The position numbers and the translations under genes were made by a program. Shown here in pieces: positions 35,033 through 44,452 of a stretch of DNA of 64,000 nt. Every line of letters starts with the position of its first letter. Positions within the stretch are counted from its first letter, which is position 1. The notes beneath the pieces are model-generated. The model worked only from the letters and a program-made list of their open reading frames with translations. It searched no databases and had not been told where the DNA came from. Source of the DNA: SG8-30 sp963710135 (GTDB lineage: Bacteria; Pseudomonadota; Gammaproteobacteria; Steroidobacterales; Steroidobacteraceae); assembly GCA_963710135.1 (NCBI GenBank), contig CAVPYY010000003.1:310001-374000 (forward strand), in the 5' to 3' direction.

Positions 35033-35917
35033 TCAGGGATGCTCGCGCAGGAATGCCTCGACCAGGCCGGCCACCCGCCCGGGTTGCTCGTGATGCAGCA
35101 TGTGGCCGACGCCCTCGAGTGTCTGCACGCGCGCATGCGGGATCAGGCGCAGGAAGGTTGTCGCGCTGCCGTCTTCACCCATGCGCGGCAGGTACTCGGA
35201 AAGCTCCGCCAGCACCAACAGCACCGGCGCGGTGATGTGCTGCCAGCAGGCCTCGGCTTCATCACGCCGGTACAGGTAGGGATTGACCAGCTTGTGCCGG
35301 GGATCCGCGACGATGCGCACGCCGCCACCGTCGGCCGGACGGGCCCAGCAGCGCGCCACGAACGCTGCGCGGTCCGCGGCGAGCCGCTCGTTGCGCGCAG
35401 TCAGCAGATGGGCCAGGTCGTCGAAACTCGCGAAGGAGCCGTAGCCCGGCGGCTCGCGCAACTGGTGCAGCCACTCCCGGAACCGTCCCGGCGCATCGGC
35501 CGGCGATGAGCGCGGCAGTCCGAAACCCTCGAGATTGATCACGCTGCGCACCCGGTCCGGACGGATGCCCGCGTAGAGCATGGCGATGTTGCCGCCCATG
35601 CTGTGGCCGACCAGCCGGGCTGGACCGTCCGGGCACAAGCGGTCGAGCAGCTGGTCGAGATCCGCGAAGTAGTCGGGGAACCAGTAGCCTTGCGGGTCCC
35701 AGCCGGTCTGCCCGAAGCCACGCCAGTCGAAGCCGGTGAGTGACCACTCCGCCTCGAAGCAGTCGACCATGAACTGGAAGGTGTCCGCGGTGTCGCCCCA
35801 GCCGTGCAGCAGAACCACCGGGTCGCGCGACTCGGGCCCCCAGTGGGTCAGGTGGTGCTCGATGCCCCGCAGCTCGACCCGCTGGTGACGTGCGGCGCGG
35901 ACCGGCCGGTACACCAC
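35033..35917 (-). CDS. alpha/beta hydrolase
   Basis: 294 aa with a complete catalytic set: oxyanion loop VVLLHGWGDTADTFQF, nucleophile Ser in LVGHSMGGNIAML, acid in the VLAELSEYLP area and His in LEGVGHMLHHEQPG. The lid region is charged (RFREWLHQLREPPGY). Similar to esterases and haloalkane-dehalogenase-like hydrolases, but no substrate can be given. Starts three bases after the CNNM/CorC gene stop, so it is the second gene of that unit. The start chosen is the first ATG; ELRGIEHHLTHWG follows as expected. Confidence 0.85.
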   Translation of the reverse strand: MVYRPVRAARHQRVELRGIEHHLTHWGPESRDPVVLLHGWGDTADTFQFMVDCFEAEWSLTGFDWRGFGQTGWDPQGYWFPDYFADLDQLLDRLCPDGPARLVGHSMGGNIAMLYAGIRPDRVRSVINLEGFGLPRSSPADAPGRFREWLHQLREPPGYGSFASFDDLAHLLTARNERLAADRAAFVARCWARPADGGGVRIVADPRHKLVNPYLYRRDEAEACWQHITAPVLLVLAELSEYLPRMGEDGSATTFLRLIPHARVQTLEGVGHMLHHEQPGRVAGLVEAFLREHP

Positions 35918-35920
35918 GGC

Positions 35921-37243
35921 TCAGGCGGTCGTTTCCGGGGACTGCGCGGCAGCCTCCGGGGGCAGGCGCTGCACCAGCAGCTTGTCGATGCGGCGCTCGT
36001 CCATGTCCACGACCTCGAAACGCAGGTCCTTCCAGACGAAAGACTCCGCCGTCACCGGCAGCCGGCCAAGCTGCGCCAGCACGAATCCCGCCAGCGTGGT
36101 GAAGTCGTCGCCGTCGGCCATGTCGCGCCGCTCGAGCAGCCGTTCGGCCTCGTCTATCGGCAACCGCCCGTCCAGCAGCCACGAATCATCGCTGCGGCGC
36201 ACGGCCTCGGGTGCGTCCACGTTGCCGACGTCCGGCAGCTCGCCTGCGATCGCCTTGAGCACGTCCGCGGGCGTCACGATGCCCTCGATGGAACCGTGTT
36301 CGTCGACCACCACCGCCACGTGCACGGCGGCCTCGCGGAACAGCTCGAGCAGGCGCAGGACGGTCGTGGTCTCCTGCACCACCAGCGGGGCCATGGCGAG
36401 CCCCGCGATGTCGGTGCCCTCGTCGGCGCGGACCCACTCCAGCAGGTCGACCGCGCGCGCGATGCCGATCAGCTCGTCGATCTCGCCGCGACAGACCAGG
36501 TAGCGCGAGTGCCCGCTGTTGCGCACCGCCTTCCACACCGTCTCGCGCGGATCCTCGACGTCCAGCCACAGCAGGTCGCCGCGCGGCACCATCACGCTGC
36601 GCACATTGCGGTCCGCCAGACGCAGCACGCCTTCGATCATGCGATGCTCGGCGTGATGAAACACGCCCTCGCGCGTGCCCTGCGCGATCAGCGCGCGGAT
36701 CTCGTCCTCGGTGATGGCGTGACGCACGGTGCGGCGCATGCCGAGCACGCGCAACACCAGTTCGGTGGATCGCTGCAGCAGCCAGACCAGCGGCGCGCCG
36801 CCGCTCGCGATCCACTGCATCGGCCGGGCGACCACCACGGCGATGGCCTCGGGATGCACCAGTGCCCAGCGCTTGGGTACGAGCTCGCCGATCACCAGCG
36901 ACAGATAGGTGACGCCGATCACGACCGCGACGTAGGCGGCCGTCTCGGCGTATTCAGCCAACGCCGGCAGGGCGGTGCTGACCCAGGCCGCGAGCGGTTC
37001 GGCGAAGCTCGCGCCGCTGTACACGCCGGCGAGGACGCCGATCAGCGTGATGCCGATCTGCACGGTGGACAGGAACCGGGTGGGCTCCTCCATCAGGCGC
37101 AGGGCCGCCCTGGCGCCCTTGCTGCCCTCGGCGGCGAGCTGCTCCAGGCGCGTGCGCCGCGACGAGACCACGGCCAGTTCCGCCATCGCGAACAGGCCGT
37201 TAATGATGATCAACGTCAGCAGTATCAGGAATTGGGCCAGCAT
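35921..37243 (-). CDS. CNNM/CorC (hemolysin C family) transmembrane protein
   Basis: 440 aa. N-terminal DUF21 domain with about four helices (FLILLTLIIINGLFAMAELAVVSSRRTRL, then IQIGITLIGVLAG and VVIGVTYLSLVIGELVPKRWAL). Two CBS domains follow (about 210-330; MVPRGDLLWLDVEDP, VVVDEHGSIEGIVTPADVLKAI), then a CorC/HlyC C-terminal domain (LDGRLPIDEAERLL and LAGFVLAQLGRLP). Members are linked to magnesium or cobalt efflux and membrane integrity. A lead position in a unit with the hydrolase (3-base gap). Confidence 0.93.
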   Translation of the reverse strand: MLAQFLILLTLIIINGLFAMAELAVVSSRRTRLEQLAAEGSKGARAALRLMEEPTRFLSTVQIGITLIGVLAGVYSGASFAEPLAAWVSTALPALAEYAETAAYVAVVIGVTYLSLVIGELVPKRWALVHPEAIAVVVARPMQWIASGGAPLVWLLQRSTELVLRVLGMRRTVRHAITEDEIRALIAQGTREGVFHHAEHRMIEGVLRLADRNVRSVMVPRGDLLWLDVEDPRETVWKAVRNSGHSRYLVCRGEIDELIGIARAVDLLEWVRADEGTDIAGLAMAPLVVQETTTVLRLLELFREAAVHVAVVVDEHGSIEGIVTPADVLKAIAGELPDVGNVDAPEAVRRSDDSWLLDGRLPIDEAERLLERRDMADGDDFTTLAGFVLAQLGRLPVTAESFVWKDLRFEVVDMDERRIDKLLVQRLPPEAAAQSPETTA

Positions 37244-37286
37244 CTTGTGCGGCCCCGAAACGGCAGCCGAATCAGGATTCTAGCAG

Positions 37287-38393
37287 CTAGACGGGCGCAC
37301 GCCTCGCCGCCGAGGCGAGGACCGCCGGGCCGGCCTCGTACCAGCCCCGGGAGCGGTTCACCAGCCGCACCACGGCCAGCATGATCGGCACTTCGATCAG
37401 CACCCCGACCACGGTCGCCAGCGCCGCCCCGGAGCCGATCCCGAACAGGCTGATGGCGGCCGCCACGGCCAGCTCGAAGAAGTTCGAGGCCCCGATCAGC
37501 GCCGATGGGCCGGCGACGCAGTGGGCGACCCCCAGCCGGCGATTGAGCAGGTAGGCGAGCGATGAATTGAAGACCACCTGGATGAGGATCGGCACGGCCA
37601 GCAGCGCGATGACCAGCGGCTGGGCGATGATGGCCTCGCCCTGGAACGCGAACAGCAGCACCAGCGTGGCCAGCAGCGCCGTCAGCGACCAGGGTCCGAT
37701 GGCCGCGACGGTCGCCTGGTACGCCGCCTCGCCGCGGGCGAGCAGCCAGCGCCGCCAGGCCTGCGCGATGAGGAGCGGTACGACGATGTACATGGCGACC
37801 GAGAACAGCAGCGTCTCCCACGGCACCACGATGGCCGACACGCCGAGCAGCAGCGCCACCAGGGGAGCAAAGGCGAACACCATGATCACGTCGTTCAGCG
37901 CGACCTGCGTGAGCGTGAAATTCGGCTCGCCGCGGGTGAGGTTGCTCCACACGAACACCATTGCCGTGCACGGGGCCGCCGCCAGCAGGATCAGGCCGGC
38001 GACGTAGCTGTCGAGCTGATCCGCGGGCAACCAGTCGGCGAACAGGCCGCGCACGAACAGCCAGGCGAGCAGCGCCATGGAGAACGGCTTCACCGCCCAG
38101 TTCACGAACAGCGTCACGGCAATGCCGCGGCCGTGGGCGCGCACTTCGTGCAGGCGCGCGAAGTCGATCTTCATGAGCATCGGCACGATCATGATCCAGA
38201 TCAGCACGCCCACCGGGACGTTGACCCGTGCCACCTCGAGGCGCGCAATGCCGGCCACTGCGCCGGGAAAGAGCTGGCCCAGGGCGATACCCACGACGAT
38301 GCACAGCGCCACCCAGAGGGTGAGATAACGCTCGAACACGCCGAGCGTCGCCCCCCCGGCCTGGCGCGCAGCGACGTCGCAGGCGCCGCTCAT
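37287..38393 (-). CDS. ACR3-family arsenite efflux permease
   Basis: 368 aa from the ATG at 38393, which overlaps the arsC stop (ATGA); a much longer reading would cover arsC. Ten hydrophobic helices. Family marks are LKKIDF-like LMKIDFARL, FVNWAVKPFSMALLAWLFV, LAAAPCTAMVFVWSNL (the conserved Cys, needed for transport) and ALIGASNFFELAVAAAI. It pumps arsenite out with the proton gradient. Third gene of arsR-arsC-acr3. Confidence 0.93.
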   Translation of the reverse strand: MSGACDVAARQAGGATLGVFERYLTLWVALCIVVGIALGQLFPGAVAGIARLEVARVNVPVGVLIWIMIVPMLMKIDFARLHEVRAHGRGIAVTLFVNWAVKPFSMALLAWLFVRGLFADWLPADQLDSYVAGLILLAAAPCTAMVFVWSNLTRGEPNFTLTQVALNDVIMVFAFAPLVALLLGVSAIVVPWETLLFSVAMYIVVPLLIAQAWRRWLLARGEAAYQATVAAIGPWSLTALLATLVLLFAFQGEAIIAQPLVIALLAVPILIQVVFNSSLAYLLNRRLGVAHCVAGPSALIGASNFFELAVAAAISLFGIGSGAALATVVGVLIEVPIMLAVVRLVNRSRGWYEAGPAVLASAARRAPV

Positions 38394-38899
38394 GGCCCGC
38401 CGGTCCGGCCGATCTCCTGCAGGCGCGTGCGCAGCTTGAGACGGTCGAGCGACTCGAAGGGCAGGCTGACGAAGGCCTGGATTCGGTGCTCCAGGATGTT
38501 GAACGCGCGGCGGAAGGCCTGTGTCTTGTCGATCTCGCTGCCGGTGACGGCGGCCGGATCGTCGACACCCCAATGCGCGGTGACCGGCTGACCCGGCCAG
38601 ACCGGACACACCTCACCGGCGGCGTTGCCGCAGACGGTGAAGACGAAGTCGAGTTGCGGCGCGCCGGGCGCCGCGAACTCGTCCCAGGACTTGCTGCGCG
38701 CATCGACGGCCGGGATCCCCATGCGTTCGAGCAGCGCCAGCGCGTACGGATTCACCCGGCCGGTCGGCTGGCTGCCAGCGCTGTAACCGCGAAAGCGGCC
38801 CTTGCCGTGATGATTGAGCAGCGCCTCGGCCAGGATGCTGCGCGCCGAGTTGCCGGTGCACAGGAACAGCACGTTGCGGGTCTTGATCGCGTCAGTCAT
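38390..38899 (-). CDS. arsC: arsenate reductase, low-molecular-weight phosphatase fold
   Basis: 169 aa. Reduces arsenate to arsenite, probably with thioredoxin. The P-loop is FLCTGNSARS with nucleophile C14; the resolving cysteines are C90 and C98 in FVFTVCGNAAGEVCPVWPG. This is the ArsC/PTP type, unrelated to the glutaredoxin-type enzyme. The tail is longer than in the shortest members. It lies nine bases after arsR and overlaps acr3 by four. Confidence 0.93.
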   Translation of the reverse strand: MTDAIKTRNVLFLCTGNSARSILAEALLNHHGKGRFRGYSAGSQPTGRVNPYALALLERMGIPAVDARSKSWDEFAAPGAPQLDFVFTVCGNAAGEVCPVWPGQPVTAHWGVDDPAAVTGSEIDKTQAFRRAFNILEHRIQAFVSLPFESLDRLKLRTRLQEIGRTGGP

Positions 38900-38908
38900 C
38901 GCCGGCCC

Positions 38909-39241
38909 TCAGCCCGCCCGCCGCCGTGGTGTCGACTGAGCGGCCTTGCACGGCGCTCCCCCGCAGCAGTTCTCGCCGAGGAAGTCGACCAGCGACTGCA
39001 TGGCCTCGTAGGCCGCGGTGTAGTGGACGAAGCGCCCTGCCTGCCTGGCCTGTACAAGGCCGGCCTGGGCCAGCCCCTTCATGTGGAAGGAGAGCGACGG
39101 CGGCGATACCGCGAGGCGCGTGGCAAGGTCGCCGGCCGTCATACCGTCTTCCCCGGCCTGTACCAACAGGCGAAAGGCCTCCAGGCGGGTGTCCTGCGCC
39201 AGCGCCGCCAGCGCCCTGAGGGCCTTTGTCTTGTTCATCAT
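38909..39241 (-). CDS. arsR: ArsR-family arsenic-responsive repressor
   Basis: 110 aa winged-helix protein. The recognition helix region is LAVSPPSLSFHMKGLAQAGLV; the wing is RQAGRFVHYTAAY. The C-terminal cysteines C92, C93 and C98 (ENCCGGAPCK) resemble the As(III) site of the A. ferrooxidans-type ArsR, which uses C-terminal and not helix-4 cysteines. It should repress its own operon until arsenite binds. Two ATGs in a row (39241, 39238) are possible. Confidence 0.92.
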   Translation of the reverse strand: MMNKTKALRALAALAQDTRLEAFRLLVQAGEDGMTAGDLATRLAVSPPSLSFHMKGLAQAGLVQARQAGRFVHYTAAYEAMQSLVDFLGENCCGGAPCKAAQSTPRRRAG

Positions 39242-39243
39242 TT

Positions 39244-39272
39244 CAATATTTCATTAATTATTTAAACTATTG
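39244..39272 (-). promoter_or_regulatory. probable ArsR operator and promoter region
   Basis: An AT-rich island in GC-rich DNA, directly upstream of arsR. Half-sites CAATATTT (39244-39251) and AAACTATTG (39264-39272) form an imperfect inverted repeat with one mismatch over eight, spaced by 12 bases. The position and shape fit an ArsR dimer site that also covers the -10 region. Confidence 0.6.
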
Positions 39273-39321
39273 TCAACAACAAACGCGAAGCGGGGTCCGC
39301 CCCGGCACGATCATCGGAACG

Positions 39322-40617
39322 CTATGCGGATCCCAGCGCGGCGCCCGCCACCACCCGGTTGCGGCCGCGGCGCTTCGCTTCGTACAGGCGTGCGTCCGCG
39401 GCGGCGGCCAGCGACTCGACGGTGTCCTGCTCCCGGGCAATCGCCAGTCCGAAGCTGAGCGTCACCGACAGCTCCGCGGACGTCGCCGCCCAGTCGTGTG
39501 TCTCGACGGCGAGCCGCAGCTTCTCGCACACGCGGGCGGCCTCGGCGCCGTCGGTCTCGACGAAGCAGAACATGAACTCCTCGCCGCCGTAGCGCGCGAC
39601 CAGGTCCGTGGCGCGGACGCCCTCTGCCAGCAGTGCGGAGACCCGCTGCAGGACGTGATCGCCAGTCGCGTGGGAATGGTCGTCGTTGATGCGCTTGAAC
39701 CAGTCGATGTCGGCGATGGCGACCACCAGCCCGTGGCCGTGCCGCTGCGCCCTGGAAAGCTCCCGCCGCAGGAACTCGTCGGCGTAGCGGCGGTTGAACA
39801 GGCCGGTGAGCGTGTCGCGCGTGGCCTGGCGCTCGAGCTGCAAGGTCTTCTCATTGAGCGCCTCGGTCCGGGCCTCGACCAGCCGCTCCAGCCTGAGGCG
39901 CATCTCGGCGAAGCGCTTGAGCGCGACCATGCCGGCGGCCAGCACCGCCAGCAGCAGCCACAGGACCGCGGGCTCCATGCGCGTCCAGACGATGGCGACC
40001 AGCACCGCCACGACACCGGCGCTCAGCTCCATGGTGGTGTCGAACGCGCTGAAGGCGTCCAGGGCACGCCGCGAACGAATCCGGAACAGGACCATCATCC
40101 CGGCTTCATTGATGGCCTGCATGACAACGAGCAGCAGCAGGACCGCCACGAAGCTTTGCGCGTGCAGCTCTGTCAACGGCACCGGACCGCCGGCCGCGAC
40201 GTACACTGCCCCGCCCGCGAGGATCATCAGCGTCATCAGCCCGGCGTTGGTCAGCGAGGCGTTCAGCACCGTCCGCAGCGGCACGCCCTTGCGGATGCGG
40301 TGCAGCGGATACAGCAAGGAAGCGCAGCCGTTGATGAGCGCCGCGTCGGCGGGGCCCAGCACGAGGATGCTCGATACCTGCGCGACCCGGTCGAACGAGA
40401 CGTGCCCGAACACCGGGTGGGCATAGCCGATGGAAATCGTAAAGAGCCCGAACACCAGGAAGAACAGCGCGACGCCGAGGTCGGTGTCGGCCAGCAGCGG
40501 CCGCTCGGCATGGGCTAGAACCAGCGCCAGCAGGCCGGCGGCGAACAGCGCGACGGCGAGCAGACGCTCGCCTGGCAGCGTCCACGGACGCGGTCCCGGG
40601 CCCGGCTGCTCAGGCAC
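39322..40617 (-). CDS. membrane-bound diguanylate cyclase (GGDEF)
   Basis: 431 aa from a GTG at 40617 that lies inside the last codons of ilvA; this gives a start just before the first helix (LPGERLLAVALFAAGLL). About eight hydrophobic helices in the first 240 residues form an unnamed sensor domain (VSFDRVAQVSSILVLGPADAALINGC). A short coiled coil follows, then a GGDEF domain: TRDTLTGLFNRRYADEFL, DIDWFKRINDDHSHATGDHVL and the active-site loop RYGGEEFMFCF. It should make cyclic di-GMP. The I-site RxxD is not seen clearly. Overlap with ilvA suggests coupled translation, an odd pairing. Confidence 0.88.
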   Translation of the reverse strand: MPEQPGPGPRPWTLPGERLLAVALFAAGLLALVLAHAERPLLADTDLGVALFFLVFGLFTISIGYAHPVFGHVSFDRVAQVSSILVLGPADAALINGCASLLYPLHRIRKGVPLRTVLNASLTNAGLMTLMILAGGAVYVAAGGPVPLTELHAQSFVAVLLLLVVMQAINEAGMMVLFRIRSRRALDAFSAFDTTMELSAGVVAVLVAIVWTRMEPAVLWLLLAVLAAGMVALKRFAEMRLRLERLVEARTEALNEKTLQLERQATRDTLTGLFNRRYADEFLRRELSRAQRHGHGLVVAIADIDWFKRINDDHSHATGDHVLQRVSALLAEGVRATDLVARYGGEEFMFCFVETDGAEAARVCEKLRLAVETHDWAATSAELSVTLSFGLAIAREQDTVESLAAAADARLYEAKRRGRNRVVAGAALGSA

Positions 40618-42127
40618 CCAGGAACATCCGGTAGGCGGGATTGTCGCTTTCGTCGACGTAGCCGTAGTGCAGCTCGTCGAGGTGGCGGGTGAACTCCGCG
40701 CGCTCCGCCGGCGGCACCTGGATCCCGGCCAGCACGCGGCCGTAGTCGGAGCCGTGGTTGCGGTAATGGAACAGGCTGATGTTCCAGCGCGAGCCGACGG
40801 CCTGCAGGAACTTGAGCAGCGCGCCGGGCCGCTCCGGGAACTCGAAGCGGTACAGCAACTCGTTCTCGATGCCGCGGGCACGCCCGCCCACCATGTAGCG
40901 CACGTGCAGCTTCGCCACTTCGTTGCCGGTCATGTCCAGCACTTCGAAGCCGGCCGCCGCGATGGCGGCGCGCACCTCCTCCCGCTCCGGCCGGCCGCGC
41001 GACAACGCCAGACCGACGAAGATCGTGGCCTGCTCGGGATCGCCGTAGCGATAGTTGAACTCGGTGACGCCGCGGCGTCCCAGCAGCTCGCAGAAACGCC
41101 GGAAGCTGCCCGGCCGCTCGGGAATCTCCACGGCGAACAGCGCCTCGCGCTCCCCGCCCAGGTCGGCGCGCTCGGCGACGTGGCGCAGCCGGTCGAAATT
41201 CATGTTCGCGCCGCAGTTGATGGTCACCAGCGTCTGCTCGCGGCAGCCCTCCCGCTCGACCCACTTCTTCATCCCGGCCACGGCGAGTCCGCCGGCCGGC
41301 TCGACGATGGCGCGCGTGTCCTGGAAGATGTCCTGGATCGCCGCGCAGGTCTCGTCGGTGGAGACGAGCAGGACTTCATCGACGTACTGCTGGGCGAGGC
41401 GGAATGTCTCCTCGCCCACGCGGCGCACCGCGACGCCGTCGTGGAAGATGCCGACCCGATCCAGCGTGACGCGCCGCCCGGCCGCCAGCGAGGCGTGCAT
41501 GCTGGCGGCATCCTCGGGCTCGACGCCGACGATGCGGATCTGCGGATACAGCGACTTGATGTACACGCCGATGCCGGCGATCAGGCCGCCGCCGCCGACC
41601 GGGACGAAGATCGCGTCGATGCCGACCGGCTGCTGGCGCAGCAGCTCCATTGCGATGGTGCCCTGGCCGGCGATCACCTCCGGGTCGTCGAAGGGATGGA
41701 TGAACTCCAGGCCCTGCGCCGCGGCAAGCTCCCGTGAATGCTCGTAGGCGGCGTCGTAGTCGTCGCCGAACAGCACGATCTCGCCACCAAGGTCACGAAC
41801 CGCCTCGATCTTGATTTCCGGCGTGGTCATCGGCATGACGATCACGGCGCGGATGCCGCGCCGGCGCGCGCCGAGCGCCACGCCCTGGGCATGGTTGCCG
41901 GCCGAGGCGCAGATCACCCCGCGCGCCGCCTGCTCGGACGACAGGTGCGCGATGCGGTTGTAGGCGCCGCGCAGCTTGAAAGAAAAGACCGGTTGCAAGT
42001 CCTCGCGCTTGAACAGCACGTGGTTGCCGAGCCGTCGCGACAGCCGCCTGGCTGGCTCGAGCGGCGACTCGATCGCGACGTCGTAGACGCGCGCCTTCAG
42101 AATGCGCTCGATGTAGCGGTAATCCAT
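40610..42127 (-). CDS. ilvA: threonine ammonia-lyase, biosynthetic
   Basis: 505 aa, the length of the biosynthetic form. It makes 2-oxobutyrate for isoleucine. PLP lysine is in FSFKLRGAYN; the phosphate loop is VGGGGLIAGI. Two ACT-like regulatory domains close the protein (FAVEIPERPGSFRRFCELL and YRFEFPERPGALLKFLQAV), so isoleucine/valine feedback is likely. The start at 42127 (MDYRYIERIL) fits the family better than the upstream in-frame ATG. Divergent from the Bcr/CflA gene. Confidence 0.95.
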   Translation of the reverse strand: MDYRYIERILKARVYDVAIESPLEPARRLSRRLGNHVLFKREDLQPVFSFKLRGAYNRIAHLSSEQAARGVICASAGNHAQGVALGARRRGIRAVIVMPMTTPEIKIEAVRDLGGEIVLFGDDYDAAYEHSRELAAAQGLEFIHPFDDPEVIAGQGTIAMELLRQQPVGIDAIFVPVGGGGLIAGIGVYIKSLYPQIRIVGVEPEDAASMHASLAAGRRVTLDRVGIFHDGVAVRRVGEETFRLAQQYVDEVLLVSTDETCAAIQDIFQDTRAIVEPAGGLAVAGMKKWVEREGCREQTLVTINCGANMNFDRLRHVAERADLGGEREALFAVEIPERPGSFRRFCELLGRRGVTEFNYRYGDPEQATIFVGLALSRGRPEREEVRAAIAAAGFEVLDMTGNEVAKLHVRYMVGGRARGIENELLYRFEFPERPGALLKFLQAVGSRWNISLFHYRNHGSDYGRVLAGIQVPPAERAEFTRHLDELHYGYVDESDNPAYRMFLGA

Positions 42128-42211
42128 GCGTAAGTCCCGGGATAGTGCGCGAACATTAGCAGGAATGAACCTGCTGGCGCTTGCCGTCGCGGCCACTCGC
42201 CATGCAACATC

Positions 42212-43438
42212 GTGGGCTTGACCGCCACAGCTCCCCCGCCCGACTCGCGCCTGCCCGGCCGCCGCCTGATCATCGCCTCAGCGGCCATCGGCGCACTCGG
42301 GCCTTTCGGCATGCACGTGCTGCTGCCGGCGCTGCCCTCGATCGGCGCGGCGTTCCAGGCTCCCACCGCGACGACCCAGCTGCTCATCAGCCTGTCGCTG
42401 CTGGCCATCGCGCTCGGCAACCTGCTGGTGGCGCCGCTATCGGACCGCTTCGGTCGCCGCCCGGTGATCGTCAGCGGACTGGCGCTGTTTCTCGCCGGCA
42501 GTCTTGCCGGCCTCGTCGCGCCGTCCATCGCCAGCCTGATCGTCGCGCGCATCGTGCAGGCGTTCGGCGCCGGCGCCGCCATGGCGGTGGCCCGCGCCAG
42601 CATCACCGACTTCTTCGGCGTCGATCGTGCCGCCGGCGCCATGGCGACGACCGCCACCGCCGTGCTGGTGGTCCCCATGCTGGCGCCGACGCTCGGCGGC
42701 TTCACCGTCGAGTGGATCGGCTGGCGCGCCGCCTTCGGGCTCGCCATGGTCATCGGCGCCGCGGTGCTCTACTTCACGGTCGCCCATACCGGCGAGACCC
42801 ACTCGGCGGCCCGCGCGGCCGGACCCTCGCCCCGCACGCTGACCAGCTATGCGCGGCTGCTGCGCTCACCCGAGTACCTGAGCTACGTGGTCTACGGCTC
42901 CTGCATGATGGGGACGGTGACGGTATTCATCACGTCCGCACCGTATGTCGCGATCGACGTCATGGGCGTCACGCCGTCACGCTACGGACTGCTGTTCTTC
43001 CTGCCGGCGGCGGCGTCGTTCGCCGGATTCTTCTTCGTGTCGCGCATGGCCTACCGGCTCGGCGGATGGCAGCTGATGCGCATGGGCGCGCTGGCTTCGC
43101 TGGTCGGCGCGGCCAGCCTGCTCACGCTCGTGCTGCGCGACGTGTGGCATCCGGCCGCGCTGTTCGTCCCCGGCATGCTCATCTGCGGTGGCAACGCGCT
43201 GTCGGCGCCAAACTCCACGACCGGCGCCATCAACGCCATGCGCGACGTCGCCGGCGCGGCGTCGGGGCTGCTCGGCTTCCTGCAACTGCTGGTCGGCGCG
43301 GCCGGCACGCAGATCGTCGCCTACCTCGCCAATGGCACGCCTTATCCGCTGGCGACGACGATCGCGGTGCTCAACGTGGGCGCCATCACGACCCTGATCC
43401 ACATCCGCCGGCGGCGCCAGTTGGCGACCGTTGCCTGA
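42212..43438 (+). CDS. Bcr/CflA-family multidrug MFS exporter
   Basis: 408 aa with 12 helices, from GTG 42212. Marks of the Bcr/CflA group are MHVLLPALPSIGAAFQ in helix 1, LLVAPLSDRFGRRPVIVSGL between helices 2 and 3, and RIVQAFGAGAAMAVARASITDFF in helix 4. Helix 11 region: NSTTGAINAMRDVAGAASGLLGFLQ. It should export drugs or metabolites in exchange for protons. Converges on the VOC gene (15-base gap). Confidence 0.9.
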   Translation: MGLTATAPPPDSRLPGRRLIIASAAIGALGPFGMHVLLPALPSIGAAFQAPTATTQLLISLSLLAIALGNLLVAPLSDRFGRRPVIVSGLALFLAGSLAGLVAPSIASLIVARIVQAFGAGAAMAVARASITDFFGVDRAAGAMATTATAVLVVPMLAPTLGGFTVEWIGWRAAFGLAMVIGAAVLYFTVAHTGETHSAARAAGPSPRTLTSYARLLRSPEYLSYVVYGSCMMGTVTVFITSAPYVAIDVMGVTPSRYGLLFFLPAAASFAGFFFVSRMAYRLGGWQLMRMGALASLVGAASLLTLVLRDVWHPAALFVPGMLICGGNALSAPNSTTGAINAMRDVAGAASGLLGFLQLLVGAAGTQIVAYLANGTPYPLATTIAVLNVGAITTLIHIRRRRQLATVA

Positions 43439-43453
43439 GCGCCGTACCGGGTC

Positions 43454-44401
43454 TCATTTCTCGATCAGCAGGTGCGCCACCCCGTGTGGACCGCGCACCA
43501 GCGCGGTGCGCACCGCGCCGAGCGGACCCAGTTCGACTTCGCCCGGCGGCGCCGCCAGCTCGCCACCCTCCGCCTGGCAGCGCTCGACCAACGCATCGAG
43601 GCCGCGCACCGTGAGCTGCAGCGCAATGAGGCCACGGTGCGGGGCCCGGCAGAGGCCGGCGAGCGACGGCGCGAAGCCTGCCGGCAGTCCATAGTCGATC
43701 ACGCCGACCATCACGTCTTCCACCACCCGGCCGAAGTTGTTGGCACGAACGGGGCTTGCGCCGCCCAGCCCGATCATGCGCCCGAAACTCTCGCTCTCGA
43801 AGCGATACTCCAGTCCGAGCGGCATCCCCAGACCCTGCTCATAGAACCGCCGGACCGGCTCGAGCCTCGCCACCGGCCCGGAGCAGCTCTGCACCTCGCT
43901 GTTGGGTGCCGACGTGACCCGGACGTAGTCGCCGATCCGGGCGCGCAAGGGAAAGATCAGCGCCACCATCACCCCATCCGGCGCGCGCAGGTGCAGCTCC
44001 TCGAACGTTTCGCCCGTCGGCAACTCCAGCCGGGCCGGCTCGCCCACCGGATCGAAGCCGAAGGCGGCCAGCCGCCGGCGCGCGGCAGCCAGGTCAGCGG
44101 TGAAGAAATCGACGACCTTGAGCGCATCGGTCTGGATGCCGACGCCACCCGGACGGATGGTGCGGCGGGAGGGCGGGTCGAACGCGACCAGCCGCACGCC
44201 GATGTCCGTGCCGGGCGTGGCCAGCACGACGCTCAGGGCGCGATGGCCGGCGATCCCGAACAGCTGCGTGGTGTCCGCCGCCGACAGCGCCTGGGTGGCG
44301 CGACGCTGCATGCCGAGCGCGCCTTCGAAGAGGGCGCACTGGCACGCGAGGTCGGCGGTGCTGATGACGGGACCGTCACTGGAGAGGACTCTGGGATTCA
44401 T
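43454..44401 (-). CDS. VOC-superfamily protein with two glyoxalase-like modules
   Basis: 315 aa. Two vicinal-oxygen-chelate modules, about 10-150 and 180-315 (VISTADLACQCALFEGALGMQRR; then VRRFYEQGLGMPLGLEYRF and LTVRGLDALVERCQAEGG). Such proteins are lyases, dioxygenases or binding proteins; the metal-ligand pattern is not clear enough to choose. Monocistronic, convergent with the exporter. 51 bases upstream the FHA protein ends. Confidence 0.75.
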   Translation of the reverse strand: MNPRVLSSDGPVISTADLACQCALFEGALGMQRRATQALSAADTTQLFGIAGHRALSVVLATPGTDIGVRLVAFDPPSRRTIRPGGVGIQTDALKVVDFFTADLAAARRRLAAFGFDPVGEPARLELPTGETFEELHLRAPDGVMVALIFPLRARIGDYVRVTSAPNSEVQSCSGPVARLEPVRRFYEQGLGMPLGLEYRFESESFGRMIGLGGASPVRANNFGRVVEDVMVGVIDYGLPAGFAPSLAGLCRAPHRGLIALQLTVRGLDALVERCQAEGGELAAPPGEVELGPLGAVRTALVRGPHGVAHLLIEK

Positions 44402-44452
44402 CGGCTATCCTCGCGACGCGCAGGATAGCCCACGAGCGCTTGCGCCGGCCGG

